From Olivibacter oleidegradans (GTDB lineage: Bacteria; Bacteroidota; Bacteroidia; Sphingobacteriales; Sphingobacteriaceae), in assembly GCF_042432805.1 (NCBI RefSeq), contig NZ_JBHLWO010000001.1:2108001-2172000 (forward strand): a DNA stretch of 64,000 nucleotides, written 5' to 3'. Position 1 is the stretch's first letter. Each line of letters opens with the position of its first letter. Positions 10,001 to 17,292 of this stretch are shown piece by piece. The notes beneath the pieces are model-generated. The model did not search any database, was not told the DNA's origin, and saw nothing but the letters and a program-made list of their open reading frames with translations. The position numbers and the translations under genes are program-made.

Positions 10001-10188
10001 GTACGAATGGTTTCAACTTTACCAAGCTGGTTATAAGCCGAAGCATATTTTCCCCTTTCGTACAGCTCCATACCTGTTTTATAAGCTTGGTTAAGAGATT
10101 GCCAAGCACTTTGTTGGGCGAGGGCACTGCTGGCGAAAAGACTAAGTGCTAGACTAATACGAGTGAATTTATTAAACATGTTGTTCAA
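7033..10188 (-). CDS. Large secreted tetratricopeptide-repeat protein
   Basis: A 1051-residue protein with a signal peptide (LALSLFASSALAQ). Nearly all of the rest is TPR-type helical repeats: recurring 34-residue units with patterns such as AxxxxGxxYF and Y..A...F..., from ~residue 30 to ~1010. A Thr/Ser/Asp-rich tail (DSVKTESDSTAVDSTETDS) follows. Repeats of the YbgF/CpoB and BamD type are common (PTSANTKAAYFQVGRSYF; YPTTEEAKQALKSI). It is probably a periplasmic or outer-membrane-associated scaffold. As the first gene of the minus-strand series leading to the barrel, SPOR, ExbB, ExbD and TonB-like genes, it occupies a place comparable with cpoB in tol-pal loci, although it is four times larger. 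Its binding partner is not predictable from sequence. Confidence 0.85.
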   Translation of the reverse strand: MNNMFNKFTRISLALSLFASSALAQQSAWQSLNQAYKTGMELYERGKYASAYNQLGKVETIRTNTTIQQDESDQISLLKENARFYQAVCALELGNHDAEGLFLKFIKDHPTSANTKAAYFQVGRSYFAKKNYPKAIEWFKKLDGGNLSGSENTEYRFKLGYSLFMTEDYKAAKPLFERLKEERGQYQEASIYYYAYLSYLDAEYKIALKEFERLKGSKAYENSYPYYIAALYFLDKRYDDVLSYILPILERTKQENETEIFRIVGATYFAKNDLAKAKEYYDKFQAQDQGKTQNNQDDYQIGYIAYKNGNYEKAIKELEKLTEPDAYFQSGMIILGDSFLKLGNKESARNAFFRASKLDFDPSMKEQGLLNYAKLSYELEFHQVALDATQEYLKTYPRSKNLDEAKTLLAEVLLSTKNYRSAVDILESIPKRTKEANAAYQKVTYFRGLEYYNERAFENAISIFMRSEQNPYDPELLALATYWKAEAMYEVRKYGEATTNFSKFLQYPAAKNTDVYNYANYALAYAAFRNDNYRTSANYFAKFLNSGEPIELNTRNDAIARLGDSYFMLKDYGNAMEQYNKLMSTKAKTQDYALFQSGIIRGLQGDADGKISIMTDLLARYPNSNYADDANFEIPYTFFLKGENEIAIQGLQDMIEKYPRSSYVPRALVTIGLVQYNSDNNDAAVRTFQRVVEQYPTTEEAKQALKSIQNIYIDKGDAQGFLDYAGTTAIGDLSTAEQDNITFQVANNYFSRGDYQAAIEAVNAYFDKFPKPIQEKFARFIRAESLYKTGHPQEALHDFNIILNDWTSAYTERTLLSVSNLYLDQKKYNEAIAPLKKLELTAEYKSHYNFAINNLMVAYFNIHDFDNTLMYARYVKEYEKSSVEDKAKADLYAAKAHMLKGDLSTARKELNQAVANSQTIVGAEAKYNIGKLQYEAGEYKAAQETAFDLIKNMPSYDYWVAKSFILLADCYTKLKDEFQAKSTLQSIIENYEGKDDIIPTAKERLEKLTGKKIDTKKITDSVKTESDSTAVDSTETDSTTLDSSAVEKQAL

Positions 10189-10323
10189 ATTCTTTTTATG
10201 CTAAATTAATGGGATGTTATGAAGTTTTGTACACTATTACTTAACAAATGTTAATAACCTCTTACTATAACGGCAATAATTGTGAAATAATGTGTACGAT
10301 AAATATTTTTGATTGATGCTTCC

Positions 10324-11262
10324 TTAAACACGTTTTCCGGCAAGGAGGTACAATACAGCCATTCTCACTGCTACGCCATTTTGAACCTGATCCAGAATAA
10401 TCGAATGTTGGCTGTCGGCCACATCACTTGTAATTTCTACACCACGATTAATCGGTCCGGGGTGCATGATGGTTATCTTTTTATCTAAGGATTCAAGTAT
10501 CGTTTTATTCAAACCATACAGCATCGAATATTCTCTTAAAGAGGGGAAATAATTGATATCCTGACGCTCCAGCTGAATTCGTAACATATTGGCTACGTCG
10601 CACCAGTGAAGCGCCTTGAGCAGGTCATGCTCCACTTTAACGCCCAGCGAAGTAATATATTTAGGAATAAGCGTTGTAGGACCGCATACCAGTACTTCGG
10701 CCCCGAGCTTTTGTAAGCATAAAATATTGGAAAGGGCGACCCTTGAATGTAAGATATCGCCAATAATGGCTACTTTTTTTCCGGCAACATCGCCATATTG
10801 CTCTCTTATAGAAAACGCATCGAGCAAGGCTTGTGTTGGATGCTCGTGTGCTCCATCTCCTGCATTTATAATTTGGGCATCGACATGTTTACTTAAAAAA
10901 ACGCCTGCACCGGGATAAGGGTGTCGCATAACAATCATATCTACCTTCATTGCCAAGATGTTATTTACCGTGTCAATGAGTGTTTCGCCTTTGCTGACTG
11001 AAGAAGAAGAAGCCGCAAAGTTGATGACATCTGCCGACAGACGTTTTTCGGCGAGCTCAAAGGACAGTCTGGTGCGTGTCGAGTTCTCAAAAAAGACATT
11101 GGCAATTGTAATATCACGTAATGAAGGTACCTTTTTGATTGGGCGGTTGATGACATCCTTAAAAGTGGCTGCTGTGTCCAATATCAGGTGGATATCTTCT
11201 GCGGACAAGTCTTTTATGCCTAATAAGTGTTTGGTGCTTAGCTGTTGTGCTGTTTCTGCCAT
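10324..11262 (-). CDS. pyrB: Aspartate carbamoyltransferase, catalytic subunit
   Basis: Catalyses carbamoyl phosphate plus aspartate to N-carbamoylaspartate, the first committed step of pyrimidine synthesis. The carbamoyl-phosphate loop STRTR is at residues 61-65 and HPTQ at 141-144, with MHPGPINRGVEI near the C-terminus. The length of 312 residues is normal. The frame could be read from a TTG five codons upstream; I chose the ATG at 11262, where the protein starts MAETAQQLS. The gene follows pyrR by 21 nt and is surely co-transcribed with it. No pyrI regulatory-subunit gene is present in the window. Regulation through PyrR is therefore the likely control, as in other PyrR-type bacteria. Confidence 0.95.
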   Translation of the reverse strand: MAETAQQLSTKHLLGIKDLSAEDIHLILDTAATFKDVINRPIKKVPSLRDITIANVFFENSTRTRLSFELAEKRLSADVINFAASSSSVSKGETLIDTVNNILAMKVDMIVMRHPYPGAGVFLSKHVDAQIINAGDGAHEHPTQALLDAFSIREQYGDVAGKKVAIIGDILHSRVALSNILCLQKLGAEVLVCGPTTLIPKYITSLGVKVEHDLLKALHWCDVANMLRIQLERQDINYFPSLREYSMLYGLNKTILESLDKKITIMHPGPINRGVEITSDVADSQHSIILDQVQNGVAVRMAVLYLLAGKRV

Positions 11263-11283
11263 TGTATATGCAATCAAAAATTT

Positions 11284-11835
11284 CTAATTGTTTTCTTCTG
11301 TTAGAAGGATGATTTGGTCTTGCGTGTCCGTTTCGTGCCAGTTAACAATGACCCGTTGCGAATTAATGGAATCCACTTGAATGCCAATATAGTCTGGCTG
11401 AATGGGCAGATGTCTTGAAAATCTGCGATCAACAAGTACCAGTAATTCCACCTTTTCAGGGCGGCCAAAAGCTTGTATGGCATCTAACGAAGATCGGATC
11501 GTCCGGCCTGTCCACAGTACATCGTCGATCAGGATGACTTTTTTGTTCTCGATCACAAAATTTATGTTTGTACTGTTAGGAACTAGCGGACCGTTTTCTT
11601 TGCGACGAAAATCATCCCGATAGAAAGTAATATCAAGCTCACCGAATAAAATGGAGTCGATCTGTAATATTCTTTGTAGTTCTTCCCGTATCCGTTTTGC
11701 CAAGTAAATGCCCCTCGGTTGGATACCGATGATCACTGAATTCTTGAAGTCATGATGATTTTCAATTAACTGTTGGCAAAGACGTTGAATGGTGATTTGA
11801 AACTTTAGACCACTTAATAATATAGATTGTTGCAT
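11284..11835 (-). CDS. pyrR: Bifunctional pyrimidine operon regulator/uracil phosphoribosyltransferase PyrR
   Basis: A 183-residue type I phosphoribosyltransferase. The PRPP-binding loop VILIDDVLWTGRTIRSSLDA is intact, as is the IGIQPRGIYLAKRI block typical of PyrR. In Gram-positive bacteria PyrR binds pyr mRNA leaders with UMP and also has weak uracil phosphoribosyltransferase activity. In this lineage the RNA-binding role has not been established by anything visible here. It is the first gene of a pyrR-pyrB pair. A promoter of good consensus lies about 100 nt upstream, leaving an untranslated leader of roughly 95 nt. Confidence 0.92.
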   Translation of the reverse strand: MQQSILLSGLKFQITIQRLCQQLIENHHDFKNSVIIGIQPRGIYLAKRIREELQRILQIDSILFGELDITFYRDDFRRKENGPLVPNSTNINFVIENKKVILIDDVLWTGRTIRSSLDAIQAFGRPEKVELLVLVDRRFSRHLPIQPDYIGIQVDSINSQRVIVNWHETDTQDQIILLTEENN

Positions 11836-11936
11836 TAGAAATCTGTTTGGTTGAGCGTATAAAACCTTGTTTTTTTCTTTTTCCCTGCTAATCCTCGTAA
11901 TTGCCTCAAGCTAATGGAATTATTCTATTTTATTTG

Positions 11937-11967
11937 CAAAAATAGATAAAATTGGTCTCATATGCAA
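11937..11967 (-). promoter_or_regulatory. Bacteroidota-type promoter of pyrR-pyrB
   Basis: Reading on the minus strand, TTG (11967-11965) is separated by exactly 20 nt from TATTTTTG (11944-11937), which matches the TAnnTTTG -7 element of Bacteroidota sigma-A promoters. Transcription would start near 11930, about 95 nt before the pyrR ATG. This is the best-matching promoter in the window. Confidence 0.65.
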
Positions 11968-12122
11968 TGACCGAAAGGCTGTTCGTCATTCAATGAACAT
12001 AAAAACATAGTTGACGGTAAGGGAGAAATGAATGTGGATATGCGAATTGATTTATTGTGATGACCGATGCCGGAAAACAAAAGATATACTTAAATGGTTG
12101 TTCTTGTATTAGACAGGATATT

Positions 12123-12284
12123 ATGAGAGCGTTATTTTATATTATTGCTATTATATTGTTGATTGGGTGGGCTTTGGGTACTTTTGTATATGCCGTGGGA
12201 AACTTGATTTACATACTATTGGTGCTTGCCATTGTCGCGCTTGTTTTAGGCTTGGCACGCAGGAATATTCGAAAAAGCCAATAG
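12123..12284 (+). CDS. Small lmo0937-like membrane protein
   Basis: A 53-residue protein (MRALFYIIAIILLIGWALGT, then FVYAVGNLIYILLVLAIVAL and a basic tail RRNIRKSQ). It consists of two hydrophobic helices with a Gly-containing turn, like the short lmo0937-family membrane proteins found widely in bacteria. The open frame extends 22 codons further upstream. I chose the ATG at 12123 because the family begins directly with the first helix. It stands alone, upstream of a convergent DUF983 gene. The function is unknown. Some relatives are reported among stress-induced genes, but nothing here shows that. Confidence 0.7.
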   Translation: MRALFYIIAIILLIGWALGTFVYAVGNLIYILLVLAIVALVLGLARRNIRKSQ

Positions 12285-12294
12285 GTGCTGTTTT

Positions 12295-12714
12295 TTATGC
12301 GGGTGTCTGATCGTTTTTATTTCCTGATAAATCCGGTCTATATTTGAGCGTCGGATCTAACCAATACATTTGTATAATGCGCGAGTATCGATAGTTGAGA
12401 GGAGCCAAAAGCAAAATTCCCGGAATGATTATGCCAACATATAGCCAGGGATTGTCGGATCCGCCGGATAAAACGAACGTCGCTATTCCAAGCGTTACTA
12501 TTTCTGCTACATTAAATACGTAGGTAACGTACATGGCTGTATAAAAGTAGCCTGGGTTGCGTTCAAAAGTTAAACCACAATGGCCGCATTCTTCATACAT
12601 GGTATTGGAGAAAAAGCTCTTGAACATATTGCCCTGTCTACAACGTGGACATTTTCCTTTCAACATGGCAGGAAAGGCGGGAATAAACTTGCTTGAACGG
12701 CTATCTTGAGTCAT
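12295..12714 (-). CDS. DUF983 family membrane protein with zinc-ribbon-like cysteines
   Basis: A 139-residue protein with two CxxC pairs, C22-P-R-C25 and C43-G-H-C46, that could bind a metal. The family block GHCGLTFERNPGYFYTAMYV comes next, then two hydrophobic segments (~59-80 and ~85-108). This matches DUF983, common in Bacteroidota and alphaproteobacteria, whose function is not established. The N-terminus is cytoplasmic in predicted topology. The neighbouring lmo0937-like gene converges on it with a 10-nt gap. No operon partner on the same strand is obvious: the metallopeptidase gene upstream ends nearly 300 nt away. Confidence 0.85.
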   Translation of the reverse strand: MTQDSRSSKFIPAFPAMLKGKCPRCRQGNMFKSFFSNTMYEECGHCGLTFERNPGYFYTAMYVTYVFNVAEIVTLGIATFVLSGGSDNPWLYVGIIIPGILLLAPLNYRYSRIIQMYWLDPTLKYRPDLSGNKNDQTPA

Positions 12715-13007
12715 GTAAATTGAACAATTTGATTTGCTGAATGTGTGATTTTAAATCGTAATTATCACCCTGACTGGTCGAGGCTATTCTCAAATGCGAG
12801 AAATATCCATGCGATCCTCCCGCAAACTTAGACAAATTTATTTTTATATGCATGAAAACGGTACGTATACAGGATAAATTTGCTTCTTACCTTCGCTGAG
12901 CTTGGTTCTCGTTGGCCACTAGTCTTTATAGAAGAAATAGATAGAATCAAAGTCCGACTTTAGTCTTAACCCCTTTTAAAAAAATGACATTTAGGGCGCG
13001 GGAAGCT

Positions 13008-13853
13008 CTACCGATCGTTATTAAAAGTATCTCCCTGGTTAACATCCCCTGTTTGATAACCTTTTTTAAACCAGTAAACTCTTTGCGCTGATGTCCCGTG
13101 TGTAAAAGCGTCGGGAACAATCTGACCCTGAGCCTGCATTTGAAGCTTATCATCTCCTATTGCATTGGCCGCTTGTAAGCCAGCCTCAATGTCACCTTCC
13201 TCGAGTAGCTGTTCTAACTTATTGGCATGATGTGCCCATACACCGGCTAAAAAATCCGCTTGTAGTTCTAGCTTAACGGATAATTTATTATACTCCTTCT
13301 CACTTAAACGGGTACGCATTTGTTGCACCTTATTCATTGTGCCATTCAAATGCTGTATATGATGGCCAACTTCATGGGCAATAACGTAGGCCATTGCAAA
13401 TTCTCCCGGAGCACCGAACCGGTTTTTTAGTTCATCGTTGAAACTTAGGTCAATAAAGAGTTTTTGATCGGCAGGGCAGTAGAAAGGTCCCATAGCGGTC
13501 ATGCCTGCGCCGCATTCAGTAGCAGTTTGGTCGCGGAACACGACTAAAGTAGGCGTTTGATAGGCAGCGCCTTCTTGCTCAAAAAGATGACTCCAGACAT
13601 CTTCAGTGCTAGCTAAAACCGTCCTGACAAAGGATGTTAACTCTTTTTCTTCTTCACTGATTTCTACGGGTTGTTCCTGTTGCGGCGCAGCAGTTTGTAA
13701 CTGTTGCAACACCTGTCCGGGATCACCTCCTAAAAAACTGACGATTAGCGCAATGACTATCGCCCCGATTCCGCCACCAACTGCTAAACCTCTTCCGGAC
13801 ATACCTCTTCGATCTTCGAAGTTGTCACTTTCTCTTCTGCCTTTCCAGCGCAT
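13008..13853 (-). CDS. YpfJ-like neutral zinc metallopeptidase
   Basis: A 281-residue protein starting MRWKGRRESDNFEDRRGMSG, one membrane segment at ~24-42, a Gln/Pro-rich linker and a C-terminal peptidase domain. The zinc-binding motif HEVGHH is at residues 160-165. The block ELQADFLAGVWAHHA should supply the third ligand (Glu). The pattern, including YCPADQKLFIDLSF, defines the KPN_02809/YpfJ family of putative neutral zinc metallopeptidases. The active domain would face the periplasm. The substrate is unknown for the whole family. The gene appears monocistronic, with a terminator hairpin of the upstream gene just in front and no partner downstream. Confidence 0.9.
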   Translation of the reverse strand: MRWKGRRESDNFEDRRGMSGRGLAVGGGIGAIVIALIVSFLGGDPGQVLQQLQTAAPQQEQPVEISEEEKELTSFVRTVLASTEDVWSHLFEQEGAAYQTPTLVVFRDQTATECGAGMTAMGPFYCPADQKLFIDLSFNDELKNRFGAPGEFAMAYVIAHEVGHHIQHLNGTMNKVQQMRTRLSEKEYNKLSVKLELQADFLAGVWAHHANKLEQLLEEGDIEAGLQAANAIGDDKLQMQAQGQIVPDAFTHGTSAQRVYWFKKGYQTGDVNQGDTFNNDR

Positions 13854-13893
13854 AAATATATAAGATTAATGGTTATGCTTGGTAAACAAAAAA

Positions 13894-13913
13894 AGCCTCA
13901 AATGGTTGAGGCT
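13894..13913 (-). terminator. Terminator after the DUF3276 gene
   Basis: An 8-bp perfect stem AGCCTCAA/TTGAGGCT with an ATGG loop, followed on the minus strand by a run of seven T. It lies between the stop of the PUR-family gene and the start of the metallopeptidase gene. Confidence 0.8.
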
Positions 13914-13943
13914 CTTAATTGATTTCAGTCAATTAAGCAGTCT

Positions 13944-14270
13944 TTAGAACGAAAAATCGTCATCCTTTTTAGCGTCAGCTGTTATGCCATTTTCACTGAA
14001 CTCATAACGTTTTTCAACTACTTCTTGATGGGCCTTAATATAGTCAACAGTTTCATTAAGTCCTTCGGCAAACTTTTCAAAGTCTTCTTTGTACAAGAAA
14101 ATCTTATGTTTTACAAACACGCCGTCTTCCAGTCTTTTTTTACTTTCTGTAATGGTTACATAGTAATCATTCGATCTCGTGGCCTTCACGTCAAAAAAAT
14201 AGGTGCGCTTTCCTGCTCTAACCTTTTTTGAAAAAACTTCTTCCCGTTCTTTGTTGTCAAAATCTCCCAT
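13944..14270 (-). CDS. DUF3276 (PUR-alpha-like) nucleic-acid-binding protein
   Basis: A 108-residue protein (MGDFDNKEREEVFSKKVRAG and following) with the pattern KRTYFFDVKATRSNDYYVTI...FLYKEDFEKFAEGL. It belongs to DUF3276, the Bacteroidota/spirochaete relatives of eukaryotic PUR-alpha. Structures of related proteins show a PUR fold that binds single-stranded DNA or RNA. The acidic C-terminus (DAKKDDDFSF) is typical. A TTG two codons upstream could extend the frame; the ATG at 14270 is the obvious start. A strong terminator follows, so it is transcribed alone or with the short gene upstream. Confidence 0.87.
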   Translation of the reverse strand: MGDFDNKEREEVFSKKVRAGKRTYFFDVKATRSNDYYVTITESKKRLEDGVFVKHKIFLYKEDFEKFAEGLNETVDYIKAHQEVVEKRYEFSENGITADAKKDDDFSF

Positions 14271-14480
14271 TGTCAAATCTTTAAGTTTAAGTTCTCCGAT
14301 TCGGTATAAATATAAATCAATATTTTCTAATAATGCAAATAGATTTTAACAATGGCTGAAAAAACTAGTTTATTAAAAGCTTCTTTTTTGAAAAAAAACG
14401 ACCTGACAGCTCATTCTCGCTTTTTTTTCTCTTTTTTGGGGTCTAATAAAAAAATGAAAAAATATTATGCGTTTAAACGA

Positions 14481-14696
14481 CTATTTATCCAATAAATAGT
14501 CAAAGCGATCGCCAAAGTCCTCATCATTTCGATGACTTTTAATCATGTCATCATCTAAATCTACACGGTAATTTCTAAATGGTATTTCCGCACCTAGACT
14601 TTTCAATAAAGTATAAAGCGAGTTTAGGTCAAATTCAGATCGCTGTAAACGTATCAAATATTGATTGTCAGTGATTTCAATTTTGAAGCTTTCCAT
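14481..14696 (-). CDS. Small conserved-looking protein of unknown function
   Basis: A 71-residue protein beginning MESFKIEITDNQYLIRLQRS and ending DEDFGDRFDYLLDK. The amphipathic pattern (beta strand, then helix, then a charged C-terminus) looks like a real protein rather than noise. The frame can be opened from a GTG twelve codons earlier, but the ATG at 14696 fits better. No family is recognised. The size and an acidic, Arg/Asp-rich tail are compatible with an antitoxin-like or regulatory peptide, but no toxin gene is next to it. It may be co-transcribed with the DUF3276 gene 210 nt downstream, since no terminator is obvious between them. Confidence 0.55.
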   Translation of the reverse strand: MESFKIEITDNQYLIRLQRSEFDLNSLYTLLKSLGAEIPFRNYRVDLDDDMIKSHRNDEDFGDRFDYLLDK

Positions 14697-14826
14697 GGTC
14701 GTAAACGTGTTTTTACCAAAGTTTGGAATCACGTATGAGCTGTGGATTAATTTTATGTGAAATTTTAGTTAAAAGACGAGTCGTTAAGGAGGGAGCATGG
14801 GGAAGTGGTTGAGACGTTAAGTTGTT

Positions 14827-14928
14827 GAGTAGGGAAATGGTTGAGTAGGAAAGTAGTTAATTGGCCTATGAGCCAATTATTTGTAAGTGTTTGCTTTTTT
14901 CGGTACTCGTGAGCTTCCTACGGTCGGT
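14827..14928 (+). repeat. Dispersed intergenic element, copy A
   Basis: About 85 aligned nt match the reverse complement of 32773-32854, including GTTGAGTAGGAAAGTAGTTA and, further on, GAGCTTCCTACGGTCGGT. Copy A carries an extra ~15 nt that form a small hairpin, ATTGGC...GCCAAT (14861-14878), absent from the other copy. Confidence 0.75.
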
Positions 14929-14985
14929 CACCACTGAAAGCTGACAGCTGATATCCGAAAGCTAATCGCTTATAGCAAAAAAAAT

Positions 14986-15011
14986 AAAGGTGCTCCCCAA
15001 AGAGCACCTTT
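14986..15011. terminator. Terminator after aconitase gene
   Basis: A perfect 10-bp stem AAAGGTGCTC/GAGCACCTTT with a CCCAAA loop, flanked by A-rich sequence on one side and T8 on the other. On the minus strand it ends aconitase transcription; its symmetry allows function in both directions. Confidence 0.85.
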
Positions 15012-15018
15012 ATTTTTT

Positions 15019-17292
15019 TTAAGCCTGTTGAGCTTGATTCTTGCGAATAATATTCAAAGCACCACCGGCTTTGAACCACTCTATTTGCTGTGCATTGTAC
15101 GTGTGATTCACCTGAATGCGATCTTCACTTCCGTCTGTATGATGCAATACAACAGTTAATTGTTTATCAGGAGTAAAATCAGTTAGACCGATAATATCAA
15201 TCGTATCGTCCTCCTTGATTAAATCATAATCAGCAGGATTGTTGAAGGTTAATGCCAACATGCCCTGCTTTTTAAGATTTGTCTCATGAATACGGGCGAA
15301 GGATTTGACCAATATCACACGAACACCGAGATGACGAGGTTCCATGGCCGCGTGTTCTCTGGAAGAGCCTTCTCCATAGTTTTCGTCTCCTACAACGATT
15401 GTGTTTATTCCAGCCGCTTTGTATGCACGTTGTGTCGCAGGAACTGGACCATATGACCCTGTTAACTGATTTTTAACATTATCAGCGGAGTCATTGAAAT
15501 AGTTGATAGCTCCTATCAACATATTATTTGAAATATTGTCTAAGTGCCCACGGTATTTTAACCATGGTCCTGCCATTGAAATATGGTCCGTCGTACATTT
15601 ACCTTTTGCTTTGATAAGCAGCTTTAAGCCGGTAAGGTCTGTACCTTCCCATGCTTTAAATGGTTCAAGCAGTTGTAAGCGATCCGATGTTGGACTTACG
15701 ATTACCTGAACCTGGCTACCATCCTCGGCAGGGGCTTGATACCCGGCATCTTCAACAGCAAAACCTTTAACCGGTAGCTCAAGGCCTTGTGGCTCGTCCA
15801 ATTTAACTTGCTCACCTTTTTCGTTTGTCAGTGTGTCCGTTAAAGGATTGAACAATAGCGATCCTGATATGGCCAAAGCCGTCACAATTTCAGGAGAAGC
15901 TACAAAGGAATGTGTATTCGGATTCCCATCGGCACGTTTCGCAAAGTTACGGTTGAAAGAAGTGATAATCGAATTCCTTTCCTTCTTTTCAGCACCATGG
16001 CGAGCCCATTGACCAATACAAGGTCCGCAAGCGTTGGCTAAAACAACACCGCCAATTTTATCGAAAGTTTCTAAGAAACCATCACGCTCAACGGTATAGC
16101 GAACTTGTTCCGAGCCTGGCGTAACCGTGTATTCTGATTTAGCAACTAAATTCTTCTCTACTGCTTGTTGTGCCAATGAAGCTGCGCGGCTGATGTCTTC
16201 GTAAGATGAGTTTGTACAAGAACCGATTAAGCCTACTTCCAATTTTTCGGGCCAACCGTTTTCTTTAACAGCAGTTGCAAATTTTGAAATAGGCCAAGCC
16301 AAATCAGGCGTGAAAGGACCGTTGATATGAGGCTCCAATTCGGAAAGGTTAATTTCAATTACCTGATCGAAATATTGTTCGGGATTTGCATACACCTCAG
16401 CGTCACCTGTAAGGTGTTCTTTAATGCCATTTGCTAAATCAGCTATATCGGCACGATCGGTACCACGTAAATAGGCCTCCGATTTTTCGTCATAACCGAA
16501 AATCGAGGTTGTAGCACCAATTTCTGCACCCATATTACAAATAGTGCCTTTACCCGTTGCCGATAAAGAACGCGCACCCTCTCCGAAATACTCCACAATG
16601 GCACCGGTTCCACCTTTTACAGTTAAAATGCCTGCAACTTTTAATATAACGTCTTTTGCTGCTGTCCAGCCACTTAATTTGCCGGTTAATTTTACACCGA
16701 TCAGTTTAGGGAATTTTAGCTCCCAAGGGAGCCCGGCCATTACATCGCAAGCATCAGCACCGCCGACGCCAATAGCAATCATACCTAAACCGCCCGCATT
16801 TGGTGTGTGCGAATCTGTTCCGATCATCATACCACCGGGAAACGCATAATTTTCTAATACGACCTGGTGAATGATACCTGCTCCCGGTTTCCAAAATCCG
16901 ATACCATATTTATTTGACACCGAGGCTAAGAAATCATAAACCTCTTTGTTTTGATCGGTTGCTACTGCCAAATCAGTTTCTGCACCAACTTTGGCCTGGA
17001 TTAAGTGATCACAATGTACAGTCGAAGGAACGGCTACTTGTGGCCGGCCAGCCTGCATAAATTGAAGTAAGGCCATCTGTGCCGTTGCATCCTGCATTGC
17101 TACACGATCCGGGGCAAAATCTACATAAGATTTTCCACGGCCATAAGCCTCATTTGCTTCACCATCCCAAAGATGGGCATATAAAATTTTCTCAGTTAAA
17201 GTAAGAGGTTTACCGACAACTTTGCGGGCTGCTGCTATACGGCTCTCGTAGCGTCCGTAAACCGCTTTGATCATTTCAATGTCAAATGCCAT
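15019..17292 (-). CDS. Aconitate hydratase (mitochondrial-type)
   Basis: Interconverts citrate and isocitrate in the TCA cycle, using a [4Fe-4S] cluster. The three cluster cysteines can be placed in IGSCTNSS and NACGPCIGQW. The swivel-domain block GDENYGEGSSREHAAMEPRH, carrying active-site Ser/Arg residues, is near the C-terminus. The length of 757 residues and the start MAFDIEMIKAVYGRYESRIA match the mitochondrial-type aconitases of Bacteroidota rather than AcnB (~860 aa) or the longer AcnA (~890 aa). The gene is monocistronic: a strong terminator follows and the divergent accA gene is 424 nt away. Confidence 0.95.
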   Translation of the reverse strand: MAFDIEMIKAVYGRYESRIAAARKVVGKPLTLTEKILYAHLWDGEANEAYGRGKSYVDFAPDRVAMQDATAQMALLQFMQAGRPQVAVPSTVHCDHLIQAKVGAETDLAVATDQNKEVYDFLASVSNKYGIGFWKPGAGIIHQVVLENYAFPGGMMIGTDSHTPNAGGLGMIAIGVGGADACDVMAGLPWELKFPKLIGVKLTGKLSGWTAAKDVILKVAGILTVKGGTGAIVEYFGEGARSLSATGKGTICNMGAEIGATTSIFGYDEKSEAYLRGTDRADIADLANGIKEHLTGDAEVYANPEQYFDQVIEINLSELEPHINGPFTPDLAWPISKFATAVKENGWPEKLEVGLIGSCTNSSYEDISRAASLAQQAVEKNLVAKSEYTVTPGSEQVRYTVERDGFLETFDKIGGVVLANACGPCIGQWARHGAEKKERNSIITSFNRNFAKRADGNPNTHSFVASPEIVTALAISGSLLFNPLTDTLTNEKGEQVKLDEPQGLELPVKGFAVEDAGYQAPAEDGSQVQVIVSPTSDRLQLLEPFKAWEGTDLTGLKLLIKAKGKCTTDHISMAGPWLKYRGHLDNISNNMLIGAINYFNDSADNVKNQLTGSYGPVPATQRAYKAAGINTIVVGDENYGEGSSREHAAMEPRHLGVRVILVKSFARIHETNLKKQGMLALTFNNPADYDLIKEDDTIDIIGLTDFTPDKQLTVVLHHTDGSEDRIQVNHTYNAQQIEWFKAGGALNIIRKNQAQQA

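Larger units (their letters stand above)
14697..15018. other. 322-nt intergenic region: dispersed repeat copy A and terminator
   Basis: No gene is seen. The region holds low-complexity GTTGAGTAGG words (from about 14809), a copy of the dispersed element described separately (14827-14928), a short stretch of CTGAAAGCTGACAGCTGATA-like words (14934-14965), and then the aconitase terminator. Confidence 0.7.
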
